From: Bacteroidota bacterium
Lineage (GTDB): Bacteria; Bacteroidota; Bacteroidia; Sphingobacteriales; Sphingobacteriaceae
DNA: 36,793 bases
Direction of reading: 5' to 3'
Assembly: GCA_013288485.1 (NCBI GenBank)
Contig: JABDBW010000020.1
Coordinates: forward strand, 1-36,793
Made by a program: the position numbers and the translations under genes. Positions 15,384 through 24,057 of this stretch are shown in pieces. How positions within the stretch are numbered: the stretch's first letter is position 1; each line of letters starts with the position of its first letter. The notes beneath the pieces were generated by a model. The model was not told the origin of the DNA. It searched no databases and was given only the letters and a program-made list of their open reading frames with translations.

Positions 15384-16271
15384 ATGGACCAGATAAAAAA
15401 AGAAGACATCAAACAGGAAGTGTTTGACCTGTATGATGATTACGCCCATAACCGGCTCGACCGGCGCGGCTTTGTACAAAAGCTATCCATGTACGCGGTT
15501 GGCGGGTTAACTGTATCCGCGCTAATGAGTTTCCTGATGCCCGATTATAAAGGGAACATTCAGATAAAGCCGGATGATCCCCGCTTGAAATCGGGATATA
15601 TTACTTATCCATCACCAAAGGGTGGCGGCAATATCAAAGCATTGCTGTCAGAACCTATAGATAATAAAAAGAAATTGGGGGGCATCATAATAGTTCATGA
15701 AAACCGGGGGTTGAACCCTTATATTGAAGATGTTGCCAGGAGGGCCGCACTGGCCGGATTTATTACGCTTGCCCCCGACGCGCTGACACCCCTGGGCGGT
15801 TACCCGGGCAATGACGACGCCGGGCGCGACATGCAAGCTAAACGCGACCCCAAAGAAATGGAGCAAGATTTTATAGATGCTTTCTATTACCTTAAAAATC
15901 ACAAAGACTGTAACGGCAAGGTGGGTGTTGTAGGATTTTGTTATGGCGGTGGCATAGCCAATATGATGGCCGTTCGTGTACCCGAACTGGCAGCGGCCGT
16001 ACCTTTTTACGGCAGTCAGCCCGCTGCCGCGGATGTGCCCAAAATTAACGCGCCCCTGCTGCTGCACTATGCCTCGCTTGATACCCGCATTACCGGTGGC
16101 TGGCCGGCCTACGAAGCTGCTTTAAAAGAGAATGGCAAAAAATACCAGGCGTTTATTTACGAAAATGCGAATCACGGCTTCCATAATGATACTACACCCC
16201 GTTATGACAAAGCCGCCGCGGAATTGGCCTGGAAACGCACTATTGATTTTTTCAAGGAGCATTTGAGTTAA
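15384..16271 (+). CDS. Dienelactone hydrolase family protein with twin-arginine-like leader
   Basis: The 295-residue protein is an alpha/beta hydrolase of the dienelactone hydrolase family. The triad is visible: Cys186 in GFCYGGG, Asp233 in SLDTRI, and His264 in NANHGFHND; Glu106 in HENRGL matches the family's assisting Glu. Residues 26-52 (DRRGFVQKL then a hydrophobic run to LMP) resemble a twin-arginine export signal or a membrane anchor, preceded by an acidic 25-residue extension. The true substrate is unknown; related proteins act as esterases or carboxymethylenebutenolidases. It starts with ATG and ends 10 bp before the GH120-type gene, so it probably leads that operon and may remove esters from plant polysaccharide. 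Confidence 0.88.
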   Translation: MDQIKKEDIKQEVFDLYDDYAHNRLDRRGFVQKLSMYAVGGLTVSALMSFLMPDYKGNIQIKPDDPRLKSGYITYPSPKGGGNIKALLSEPIDNKKKLGGIIIVHENRGLNPYIEDVARRAALAGFITLAPDALTPLGGYPGNDDAGRDMQAKRDPKEMEQDFIDAFYYLKNHKDCNGKVGVVGFCYGGGIANMMAVRVPELAAAVPFYGSQPAAADVPKINAPLLLHYASLDTRITGGWPAYEAALKENGKKYQAFIYENANHGFHNDTTPRYDKAAAELAWKRTIDFFKEHLS

Positions 16272-16281
16272 TGCGCCTGTA

Positions 16282-18102
16282 ATGAAAAATATCATCTTTG
16301 TGTTTTTGCTGATCGCGCAGGGTGCCGCCGCGCAGCATATAATTCATGTCGCTAAAAACGGCAATGACCATAACCCCGGTACTAAGTCGCGGCCGCTACA
16401 AACCATTTCGGCTGCTGCAAAACTTGCGAATCCCGGCGACATAATTACCGTGCACCAGGGCATTTACCGCGAACGCATCAACCCGCCACGGGGAGGTACC
16501 TCCAACAACAGGCGGATCACCTACCAGGCTGCGCCTGGTGAAAAGGTGGAGATCGCGGGTTCTGAACCGGTGAAAAACTGGAAAAACGCGGGCCACAATC
16601 TATGGAAGATAACTCTACCTAACAGTTTTTTCGGAACGTTCAACCCCTATAGTGACCGCATACATGGAGATTGGTTTAGTGATAAGGGCCGCGCGCACCA
16701 TACCGGCGCGGTTTACCTGAACGGCAAAAGCCTGAATGAGGCTGCCGGGTTACAGGATCTGTCCCTGCCGGAAGGCCCTGTTCCTCAATGGTTCGGGATG
16801 GTCAGCGATAGCACGACAACGATATGGGCGCAGTTCAATGATGCCGACCCTAATACGCAACGGGTGGAGATCAATGTCCGCAAAACAATATTCTACCCTG
16901 AAAAGACCGGGATCAATTACCTCACCATAAAAGGTTTTACGCTGCGTGACGCCGCTACCCCGTGGTCGCCGCCAACCGCCGAACAGGTGGGCCTGATCGG
17001 CACCAACTGGAGCAAAGGATGGATCATTGAGAACAATACGATCAGCAATTCCAGGTGTGCAGGTATTTCGCTGGGCAAATACGGCGATGAATGGGATAAT
17101 AAAGGAGAATCGGCCAAAGGCTATGTTGGAACGATCAACCGCGCGGTTGAACATGGCTGGAACGGGGACAACATCGGCCATCATATTGTTAGAAACAATA
17201 CCATATCAAACTGCGAACAGGCCGGCATTGTGGGCAGCCTGGGTTGTATCTTCAGCACCATTACCGGGAACTATATACACGATATCCATTCGCGGCGGCT
17301 TTTTTCAGGTGCAGAAATGGCGGCGATCAAATTTCACGGGGCCATTGATGTAACCATCGCCCATAACCACATCAGCAATAGTAATAGGGGCATATGGCTT
17401 GACTGGATGGCACAGGGCAGCCGTATCACTGCGAACCTTTTTCATGATAACGACGAAGATATTTTTTGTGAGGTGGACCACGGCCCGTTCCTGATCGATA
17501 ATAATATTTTATTGTCGCGCGTTGCACTTTATGAACGCTCCGAAGGCGGCGCCTTTGTTCATAATTTGGTAACAGGAATGATCACAAGTTCCAGCGATGA
17601 CCGGCAGACACCTTATTTCGTGCCGCATTCTACTATAATCACCGGGCTAAAAAGCATACCCGGCGGCGACATCCGTTTTTATAACAATATCTTTATCGGT
17701 AAAGCCAGGCTAAATATATATGATCAGGTGAAACAAGCCACTCCGGTTGCCGGCAATGTTTATATTAACGGCGCTGTTCCGGCCGCGGCAGAAAAAACCC
17801 CGTTAGTACTATCCAATTTTTATACTAATATCAGTCTTCAAGCCAAACCGGATGGTTTTTATCTTTACATCAATGTCGATCCGGCCTGGATAACAGACCA
17901 GCTTGTAACTGCTAAATTATTGGGCAACGTTGCAGGCATCGGGCTTCCTTTTGAAAACCCGGATGGTTCACCGGTTTTGATAGATAAAGATTACTTTGGA
18001 CAAGCGCGAAACGCAACCGGTGTATCTCCCGGCCCATTTGTATTGAACCGGAAAGAAACATTGCAACTCAAAGTATGGCCGGTTGTTGTTCAACACCAAT
18101 AA
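16282..18102 (+). CDS. GH120-type beta-xylosidase (secreted parallel beta-helix)
   Basis: The 606-residue protein has a signal peptide (cleavage near AAAQ, residue 18) and a right-handed beta-helix with an inserted sandwich. The stretch IHVAKNGNDHNPGT, then NSFFGTFNPY, INVRKTIFYPEKTGI, AATPWSPPTAEQVGLIG and NWSKGWIIENN correspond, from memory, to the GH120 xylosidase XylC of Thermoanaerobacterium. In that enzyme the nucleophile Asp and the acid/base Glu are 23 residues apart in LDW..QG and EV.HGP; here Asp374 (LDWMAQG) and Glu397 (CEVDHGP) keep that spacing, and Glu345 (GAEMAAIK) is also kept. It should release xylose from short oligosaccharides in the periplasm. It is 34 bp ahead of the GH106-type gene. 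Confidence 0.87.
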   Translation: MKNIIFVFLLIAQGAAAQHIIHVAKNGNDHNPGTKSRPLQTISAAAKLANPGDIITVHQGIYRERINPPRGGTSNNRRITYQAAPGEKVEIAGSEPVKNWKNAGHNLWKITLPNSFFGTFNPYSDRIHGDWFSDKGRAHHTGAVYLNGKSLNEAAGLQDLSLPEGPVPQWFGMVSDSTTTIWAQFNDADPNTQRVEINVRKTIFYPEKTGINYLTIKGFTLRDAATPWSPPTAEQVGLIGTNWSKGWIIENNTISNSRCAGISLGKYGDEWDNKGESAKGYVGTINRAVEHGWNGDNIGHHIVRNNTISNCEQAGIVGSLGCIFSTITGNYIHDIHSRRLFSGAEMAAIKFHGAIDVTIAHNHISNSNRGIWLDWMAQGSRITANLFHDNDEDIFCEVDHGPFLIDNNILLSRVALYERSEGGAFVHNLVTGMITSSSDDRQTPYFVPHSTIITGLKSIPGGDIRFYNNIFIGKARLNIYDQVKQATPVAGNVYINGAVPAAAEKTPLVLSNFYTNISLQAKPDGFYLYINVDPAWITDQLVTAKLLGNVAGIGLPFENPDGSPVLIDKDYFGQARNATGVSPGPFVLNRKETLQLKVWPVVVQHQ

Positions 18103-18136
18103 AATTCAACCTAAAAAATAAAGCAATATCAATATA

Positions 18137-21031
18137 ATGAGCCCTAAAAAATACTTAGCTGTAATTGCCGCTGTGCTGATATTTAACCATACCTCCGCAC
18201 AAAAACCGGTATTTAATGCTACTTCAACATATCCCGATGCAGCAATGCAAAGCCATTTTAAAACGCCGCCATCTAATGCCCGCCCCTGGGTTTTTTGGAT
18301 GTGGTTACGCGTAAACACCAGCGAAGAAGCCATAACTAAGGACCTGGAAGAAATGCATGCAAAGGGTATTGAGGGCGCGATACTATATGAAAGCGGTACA
18401 GGCAGTGAGCTAAGTTCGACCAAAGCTACTATGGTTTTGAAGAATAAAAAATATGTGGTTGTACCAACGCAGGATTTTAAAGGGGCTTATATGACCGAGT
18501 TGCCTACCCAACATTTGCAACCCTGGGATAACCGGGTGCGCGAGCTCTTTAGGTTTGCAGCAAAAGAAGCAGGGCGCATAGGGATAAAATTTGTTTTAAG
18601 CGTGGGATTAGCAGGAACATCCGGCCCTATTCCCGCTGAATTTGGGCAGAAACGAATGTTGTGGTCTGAAAAAAATATAGAGGGCGGCGCACCAATTAAT
18701 GAGGTATTGCCCGAACCTTCAGAAACTATTTCTGCAACGTATTTATCGCCTGCGGTTATAGGCGAAGATTACAGGAAAAAAGCAGCGCGCGAAGCGGGAG
18801 CATTACCCCCCCCTAAATTTATAGGCCATGAAATAGCGGTACTCGCTATTCCAGATGGGATAAGCGATGTCTCAAAAATCATCAACCTGTCTGATAAAAT
18901 GGATAGCGACGGCCGCCTGCGTTGGGATGCCCCTGCGGGTAAATGGAAAATTATGCGCTTTGCTTATCAGCCAACTATGAAGGGCGATGTTTGGGGGTTG
19001 TTTACCGATGGCATGAGCGCCGAAGCGTTAGACACCACCTGGAGTATTACCATAGGCATGGTGCTGAAAGAAATGACCCCAGAAGAAAAAAAGGGGCTAA
19101 CCGGCATTGAGGATGATAGCTGGGAAAGCGGCGAGACCACCTGGACCAAACTTTTTGCTGATGAATTTAAACAGCAACATAACTACGACCTGGTAAAATG
19201 GCTGCCCGCAATTGCCGGAATGACCATTGGCGATACCACACAATGTGCCGGGGCGCGACGCGACTATTACAGAACCATTGCCGACCTGATAGCCAAAAAT
19301 CATTATGGCCATTTGCGCGAGTTGGCTAATAAAAACGGATTGATAAGCTATTCGGAGGCGTCAGGGCCAAATTCGGTTCAACTGGATGGTATGCAAAACT
19401 CAAGGGGCGTGGATATGGCTATGGGCGAGTTTTGGGTACCATCAGTACACCGCCCGGCACCCGACAAACGCTTTTTATTGCGTAATACGGCAAGCGCCAA
19501 TCATATTTATGGCAAAAAAATCACAGCCTGCGAGGCCTTTACATCTGTAGGCCCGCATTGGGAGGAAAGCTTTTTTGATTTAAAAAATACTGCCGACCAG
19601 GCATTTTGCGATGGCGCTAATTTGGATGTTTTTCATAATTTCAGTCATTCGCCATCAACAACAGCTAAACCCGGCTTTGTTTATTTTGCCGGCACCCACT
19701 ATAGCCGAAATGTTACCTGGTGGGAACAAACACCGGCGTTTAACGCCTATATTGGCCGTTGTTCGTATATGCTGCAACAAGGTTTATTTGTTGCCGACGC
19801 GTTGTATTTCCAGGGAGATGACATAGGTCACGGCGAACCCATGAAAACTGAACCCGCCATACCCGCGCCGGGCTATGATCACGACAATTGCAACCTGGAT
19901 GCCCTGCTTACTCGGGTAAGTGTTAAAAATGGCCGCTTTGTATTGCCGGATGGTATGAGCTATAAAATATTGATCATGCCAGATCATTCAAAAATAGCCC
20001 CTGAAGCATTAAATAAAATCGCAACCCTGGTTGGTGCAGGAGGTACAGTTGTTGGCCCGCGGCCCGATGGGATTGCCGGGCTTACCGGAAATACTGATCA
20101 AAAAGCAAGGCTGGTAAGGTTAATCGACAAGTTATGGCCGACAGAAAAAAACGGTACGCCACATGTAATCGCCGATAAAACACCCGCCGAAGTATTGCTG
20201 TCATTACATGTTTCTCCCGATTTTGAATACAGCGGCCTAAGTAAAGACGGCGATATTGACTGGATACACCGAAAGGCAGGCAACGTGGATATTTACTTTA
20301 TAGCCAGCCGTTGGGAAGCCAAAGAAAAGATCAATTGCACCTTTCGCGTAAGCGGGAAAGAACCGGAGATATGGGATGCGGTTACCGGTGAGACAAGGCC
20401 CGCTACCGCGTTCTCTCAAAAAAATGGATGCACTACCGTTCCGTTGGAATTTGATCCGCGAGGATCAGTGTTTATTGTGTTTAGAAAACCGATCTCCAAA
20501 ACAGCCAAAAGCCATACCAGATCAAATTATCCCACCCTTACCACAATAGCCAAAATCATCGGAAAATGGGAACTGCACTTCGACCCTAAATGGGGCGGCC
20601 CGGCAAAAATGGAGATAGATTCATTAATGGACTGGACAAAATTTGCAGACTTTAATATTCAGCATTACTCGGGTACAGCAGTTTATTATAAGAGTTTTAA
20701 TTTGGATAAAGCGGCAACAAACAAAAAGCTTATCCTTGACCTGGGCGAGGTGCACGAAGAAGCGGTTGTAAAAGTTAACGGGATAAACCTGGGTGTAGTT
20801 TGGACCAAACCCGCGCAGATAGACATAAGCCGTGCTATACACCCCGGCGAAAACAAACTGGAAATTACCGTTGTAAACCTTTGGCCCAACCGTTTAATAG
20901 GCGATGAGGGCTTGCCGGCTGATAAACGGTTTACGCTAACCAATATGCACAAGTTTAATAAAGATACACCGCTGTACCCATCGGGGTTAATTGGGCCGGT
21001 AAAGGTGCAAAGCGCCAATCCGCAGAAATAA
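18137..21031 (+). CDS. GH106-type alpha-L-rhamnosidase-like glycoside hydrolase
   Basis: The 964-residue protein has a signal peptide (cleavage near TSAQ, residue 22). The N-terminal FKTPPSNARPWVFWMWLRVN and EAITKDLEEMHAKGIEGAILYE are typical of the GH106-like family, whose (alpha/beta)8 barrel removes terminal rhamnose from pectins such as rhamnogalacturonan II. Midway, SYSEASGPNSVQLDGMQNSRGVDMAMGEFW and the ACEAFTSVGPHWEESFFDLK region contain candidate acidic catalytic residues. The C-terminal 170 residues form a carbohydrate-binding-like sandwich ending in VKVNGINLGVVWTKPAQIDI and VVNLWPNRLIGD. It closes the three-gene unit with the hydrolase and GH120. Substrate is inferred only at family level. 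Confidence 0.87.
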   Translation: MSPKKYLAVIAAVLIFNHTSAQKPVFNATSTYPDAAMQSHFKTPPSNARPWVFWMWLRVNTSEEAITKDLEEMHAKGIEGAILYESGTGSELSSTKATMVLKNKKYVVVPTQDFKGAYMTELPTQHLQPWDNRVRELFRFAAKEAGRIGIKFVLSVGLAGTSGPIPAEFGQKRMLWSEKNIEGGAPINEVLPEPSETISATYLSPAVIGEDYRKKAAREAGALPPPKFIGHEIAVLAIPDGISDVSKIINLSDKMDSDGRLRWDAPAGKWKIMRFAYQPTMKGDVWGLFTDGMSAEALDTTWSITIGMVLKEMTPEEKKGLTGIEDDSWESGETTWTKLFADEFKQQHNYDLVKWLPAIAGMTIGDTTQCAGARRDYYRTIADLIAKNHYGHLRELANKNGLISYSEASGPNSVQLDGMQNSRGVDMAMGEFWVPSVHRPAPDKRFLLRNTASANHIYGKKITACEAFTSVGPHWEESFFDLKNTADQAFCDGANLDVFHNFSHSPSTTAKPGFVYFAGTHYSRNVTWWEQTPAFNAYIGRCSYMLQQGLFVADALYFQGDDIGHGEPMKTEPAIPAPGYDHDNCNLDALLTRVSVKNGRFVLPDGMSYKILIMPDHSKIAPEALNKIATLVGAGGTVVGPRPDGIAGLTGNTDQKARLVRLIDKLWPTEKNGTPHVIADKTPAEVLLSLHVSPDFEYSGLSKDGDIDWIHRKAGNVDIYFIASRWEAKEKINCTFRVSGKEPEIWDAVTGETRPATAFSQKNGCTTVPLEFDPRGSVFIVFRKPISKTAKSHTRSNYPTLTTIAKIIGKWELHFDPKWGGPAKMEIDSLMDWTKFADFNIQHYSGTAVYYKSFNLDKAATNKKLILDLGEVHEEAVVKVNGINLGVVWTKPAQIDISRAIHPGENKLEITVVNLWPNRLIGDEGLPADKRFTLTNMHKFNKDTPLYPSGLIGPVKVQSANPQK

Positions 21032-21053
21032 AAACAATTAAAGGTAATTAGTT

Positions 21054-21077
21054 AGTCCGGATTTATAATCCCGGACT
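21054..21077. repeat. Hairpin after the GH106-type gene
   Basis: AGTCCGGATT, loop TAT, and AATCCCGGACT make a 10-bp stem with one bulged base. It follows the gene's stop by 22 bp but lacks a T-run. A degraded relative (AGTTCGGATTAACAATC) follows the formylglycine-enzyme gene near 23982. Two shorter hairpins, GATTAGCAATC and GATTGCAAATC, lie further on before the sulfatase. Confidence 0.6.
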
Positions 21078-21227
21078 TAAACATCAGCGGATTAGCAATC
21101 TGTATATAAAAAAGCTTTATCTTTAAAAATAAGTTGATTTGTGGATTGCAAATCTGCTTTTATTATAGTTCTGGTGAGAATATCTATGAAACAAGAACTT
21201 TAGTAAAAACCAATAACCAAATTATTT

Positions 21228-22805
21228 ATGAAAATTATCTTACTCTTTAGTTTAGTATTATTTATTATAATCATGGGCAACAGTGCAGTTGCCCAAACCC
21301 TTAAAAAGAAACCTAATGTGCTTTTCATTATCGTTGACCAATTGCGTTATGACGCATTAAGTATAGGCGGCAATACCATAATTAAAACACCTAACATAGA
21401 CAGGATAGGCCGGCAGGGGGTATATTTTAAAAATAACTACACGCCAATGGCGGTGTGCGCGCCGGCTCGTGCATCCATATTTACGGGAAGGACGGTTGAA
21501 CATACCGGAATGCTTAATAATGAATTAGCCTATCATCCACAGCCGGGTGTTATGCCGCAGCAAACTTATGACGAGTTATTAACGACAGCTGGTTATGTGG
21601 CGGAATATTATGGGAAATACCATTCTACGCCCGACCATACAGCAGTATACCAGAACCCGGAAAAGTTGACCAGCAAGGGGATGCCCATAATAGGGGCAGG
21701 TATGGAACAGCATTTTAAAGACTATTTGAAAAAGCATGTGCCTGAACAGCCCGCAAAATCGGGCGATTACCTGGACGCATTTTCAGGCAGATATTATACC
21801 CCTAACCCGCTGGATAAGCATTTTAATGAGACGCCATCAACCAGTAAAATATATACGCAGCCAGATTACCACGGGCGCCTTAATATCCCAGCCGAATATA
21901 CGCTGACGGCAATGCAGGCCAAAGAAACTATCGAAGCTTTAGAGCGGCTAAAGGACAAGGCTTTCAGTTTGACGTGCTCTTTCCACTTTCCGCATGCGCC
22001 CATGCTGCCGGCTGGAAAATATTATCAAATGTATGAGCCGAAAAATATGCCGGTGCCAGTCAGCATTAAAGACGATATGAAAAATTCTCCGTATAAAAAT
22101 GCTAATGCCAGGTTAAATAATATGGAGTATGCCGATACTGCCAAGATAAAATACATGATATCAGACTATTATGGATTGGTAAAGGAAGTTGATGATTGGG
22201 TGGGTAAAATATTGGATAAGTTGGATGAATTAAAAATAACTAACAATACAATAATCATTTTTACAGCTGATCACGGAGAAATGCTGGGCTCGCACGGGTT
22301 AAGGGAGAAAAATGTTTTTTATGAAGAATCGGCACATGTACCTTTGATGATCAGCTATCCAAAAGTAATTAAGCCAAATACAGTGGTTGACCACTATACT
22401 TCAAATATCGACCTTTTTGCAACCATATTTGACTATACCGGGCAGGGCACACCACCATCAGACGGGCAAAGCTTGCGCGACCTTATAGAGAAAAAGCCAT
22501 CGCCCAGGCCAAATTATGTGGTTACTGAATGGGATTTCAGAGGCGATGTTGAACCTAATTATATGATAATAAAAGATGGCTGGAAAATGTTTATCCCAGA
22601 AACTGCCACATCACCTGTTATGAACGCGCTTTATAATTTAAAAGATGACCCCTTTGAGATGAATAACCTGTTGGGTAATAACCCCAACCAGGCAAAATAT
22701 GCCGGTAAAGTTAACGAGTTAAAAGGCAACTTGTTAGAATGGCTTAGCAAAAATGCTTCAAAACATATTAACGGAGTAAAAGACAGAATGATCGTAAAAA
22801 ACTAA
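21228..22805 (+). CDS. Secreted sulfatase (type I, Cys-type)
   Basis: The 525-residue protein has a signal peptide (cleavage near AVAQ, residue 23) and a mature start NVLFIIVDQLRYDAL with metal ligand Asp37. The sulfatase motif is CAPAR: Cys77, Pro79, Arg81 (C-x-P-x-R), so Cys77 must be turned to formylglycine for activity. FTADHGEMLGSHG supplies the second metal Asp-His pair. The C-terminal part (EWDFRGDVEPNYMIIKDGWK, LYNLKDDPFEMNNL) is the usual sulfatase tail. It should remove sulfate esters in the periplasm; substrate subfamily is not decided here. It starts after a 196-bp gap, so it may have its own promoter, and is 23 bp ahead of a formylglycine-generating enzyme. Confidence 0.94.
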   Translation: MKIILLFSLVLFIIIMGNSAVAQTLKKKPNVLFIIVDQLRYDALSIGGNTIIKTPNIDRIGRQGVYFKNNYTPMAVCAPARASIFTGRTVEHTGMLNNELAYHPQPGVMPQQTYDELLTTAGYVAEYYGKYHSTPDHTAVYQNPEKLTSKGMPIIGAGMEQHFKDYLKKHVPEQPAKSGDYLDAFSGRYYTPNPLDKHFNETPSTSKIYTQPDYHGRLNIPAEYTLTAMQAKETIEALERLKDKAFSLTCSFHFPHAPMLPAGKYYQMYEPKNMPVPVSIKDDMKNSPYKNANARLNNMEYADTAKIKYMISDYYGLVKEVDDWVGKILDKLDELKITNNTIIIFTADHGEMLGSHGLREKNVFYEESAHVPLMISYPKVIKPNTVVDHYTSNIDLFATIFDYTGQGTPPSDGQSLRDLIEKKPSPRPNYVVTEWDFRGDVEPNYMIIKDGWKMFIPETATSPVMNALYNLKDDPFEMNNLLGNNPNQAKYAGKVNELKGNLLEWLSKNASKHINGVKDRMIVKN

Positions 22806-22828
22806 ACGATTGGCCAACTAAATATTTC

Positions 22829-23974
22829 ATGGAAATACATAAGTTATATTTAATAATTATTGGCGTGGCCTTTATTTCCTGCAATTACAGCAACAAACAG
22901 TCAACAAAAAAAATTGCAGAAAAACCTCAATACATCACTTACACCCATGCCCTAAATAAAACCGGGCCGGTTTGCTGCGTACAACCTGCAAGATTCACTA
23001 GCCTTAAATCCGTTGATGTGTCTATGCCAAAAGCCGGGATGGGCAATGCCGAAATGGTGTATGTCCCTGGCGGAACATTTATGATGGGGGCCGATAACAG
23101 CCAAGCTGATAATGATGAGTACCCTAAACATAAAGTTACCGTAAGCGGATTTTGGATGGATGTTCACGAGGTAACTAACACGCAATTTAAAAAGTTTGTT
23201 AACGCGACCGGCTATATAACAACAGCCGAGAAAAAGCCGGATTGGGATGAATTAAAAAAGCAACTACCACCAAATACACCCCGGCCACCCGAAAGCCAGT
23301 TGGTAGCCGCTTCGTTGGTTTTTACATCGCCTGGTCATAAAGTTGATCTAAATAATTATTCGCAATGGTGGAAATGGGTTGCGGGCGCTGATTGGAAACA
23401 TCCTGACGGGCCCAAAAGCAATATAAATGGAAAAGATAATTACCCGGTTGTACAGGTGAGCTGGTATGACGCGGTTGCCTATTGCAAATGGGCGGGTAAA
23501 CGGCTGCCCACTGAAGCTGAATGGGAATTTGATGCCCGCGGAGGACTGCAAAACAAAGTATATCCCTGGGGTAATGAGCCAATAGAACAGGGAAAACCAA
23601 AGGCAAATACCTGGAACGGAAGCTTTCCCGATAAAAACACAGGCTGGGACGGATTTAAAGGTTTAGCGCCGGTTAAATCGTTCGCGGCCAATGGTTATAA
23701 ATTGTATGATATGGCCGGAAATGTTTGGGAATGGTGCGCAGATTGGTACCGGAGCGATTATTACCGCCAAAATAATTCATCGGCCGGAAGCGCCAACCCC
23801 AAAGGCCCTGCAAATAGTTTTGATCCCGCCGACCCGTACATACCTAAGAAAGTTATAAGGGGCGGCTCGTATTTATGTAACGATAACTATTGCTCTGGCT
23901 ATCGTGTGTCAAGAAGAATGAAAAGCAGTAATGATTCCGGCTTAAGCAACACTGGCTTCAGATGTGTAAAATAG
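22829..23974 (+). CDS. Formylglycine-generating enzyme, lipoprotein (SUMF1 family)
   Basis: The 381-residue protein carries a lipoprotein signal (VAFISC, Cys18) and so should sit in the periplasm on a membrane. The FGE fold follows: EMVYVPGGTFMMGADN, EYPKHKVTVSGFWMDVHEVTN, PVVQVSWYDAVAYCKWAGKRLPTEAEWEFDA split over 206-236, YDMAGNVWEW, and GGSYLCNDNYCSGYR. Cys350 and Cys355 match the two copper-binding catalytic cysteines of human and actinobacterial FGE (C-x4-C in the same motif), which many bacterial SUMF1-like proteins lack. It therefore probably oxidises the sulfatase Cys77 using oxygen. It follows the sulfatase by 23 bp, almost surely in one transcript. Confidence 0.92.
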   Translation: MEIHKLYLIIIGVAFISCNYSNKQSTKKIAEKPQYITYTHALNKTGPVCCVQPARFTSLKSVDVSMPKAGMGNAEMVYVPGGTFMMGADNSQADNDEYPKHKVTVSGFWMDVHEVTNTQFKKFVNATGYITTAEKKPDWDELKKQLPPNTPRPPESQLVAASLVFTSPGHKVDLNNYSQWWKWVAGADWKHPDGPKSNINGKDNYPVVQVSWYDAVAYCKWAGKRLPTEAEWEFDARGGLQNKVYPWGNEPIEQGKPKANTWNGSFPDKNTGWDGFKGLAPVKSFAANGYKLYDMAGNVWEWCADWYRSDYYRQNNSSAGSANPKGPANSFDPADPYIPKKVIRGGSYLCNDNYCSGYRVSRRMKSSNDSGLSNTGFRCVK

Positions 23975-24024
23975 TAGCCGTTAGTTCGGATTAACAATCA
24001 GGACGGGGTGAGCCAAATAGTTTA

Positions 24025-24032
24025 TATATTTG
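24025..24032 (+). promoter_or_regulatory. Possible -7 element before the NagB fusion gene
   Basis: TATATTTG fits TAnnTTTG exactly and lies 25 bp before the start codon. No good -33 TTTG was seen at the expected distance, so this is weak. Confidence 0.4.
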
Positions 24033-24057
24033 TTCAAAGCCTATATAAACATAACCT

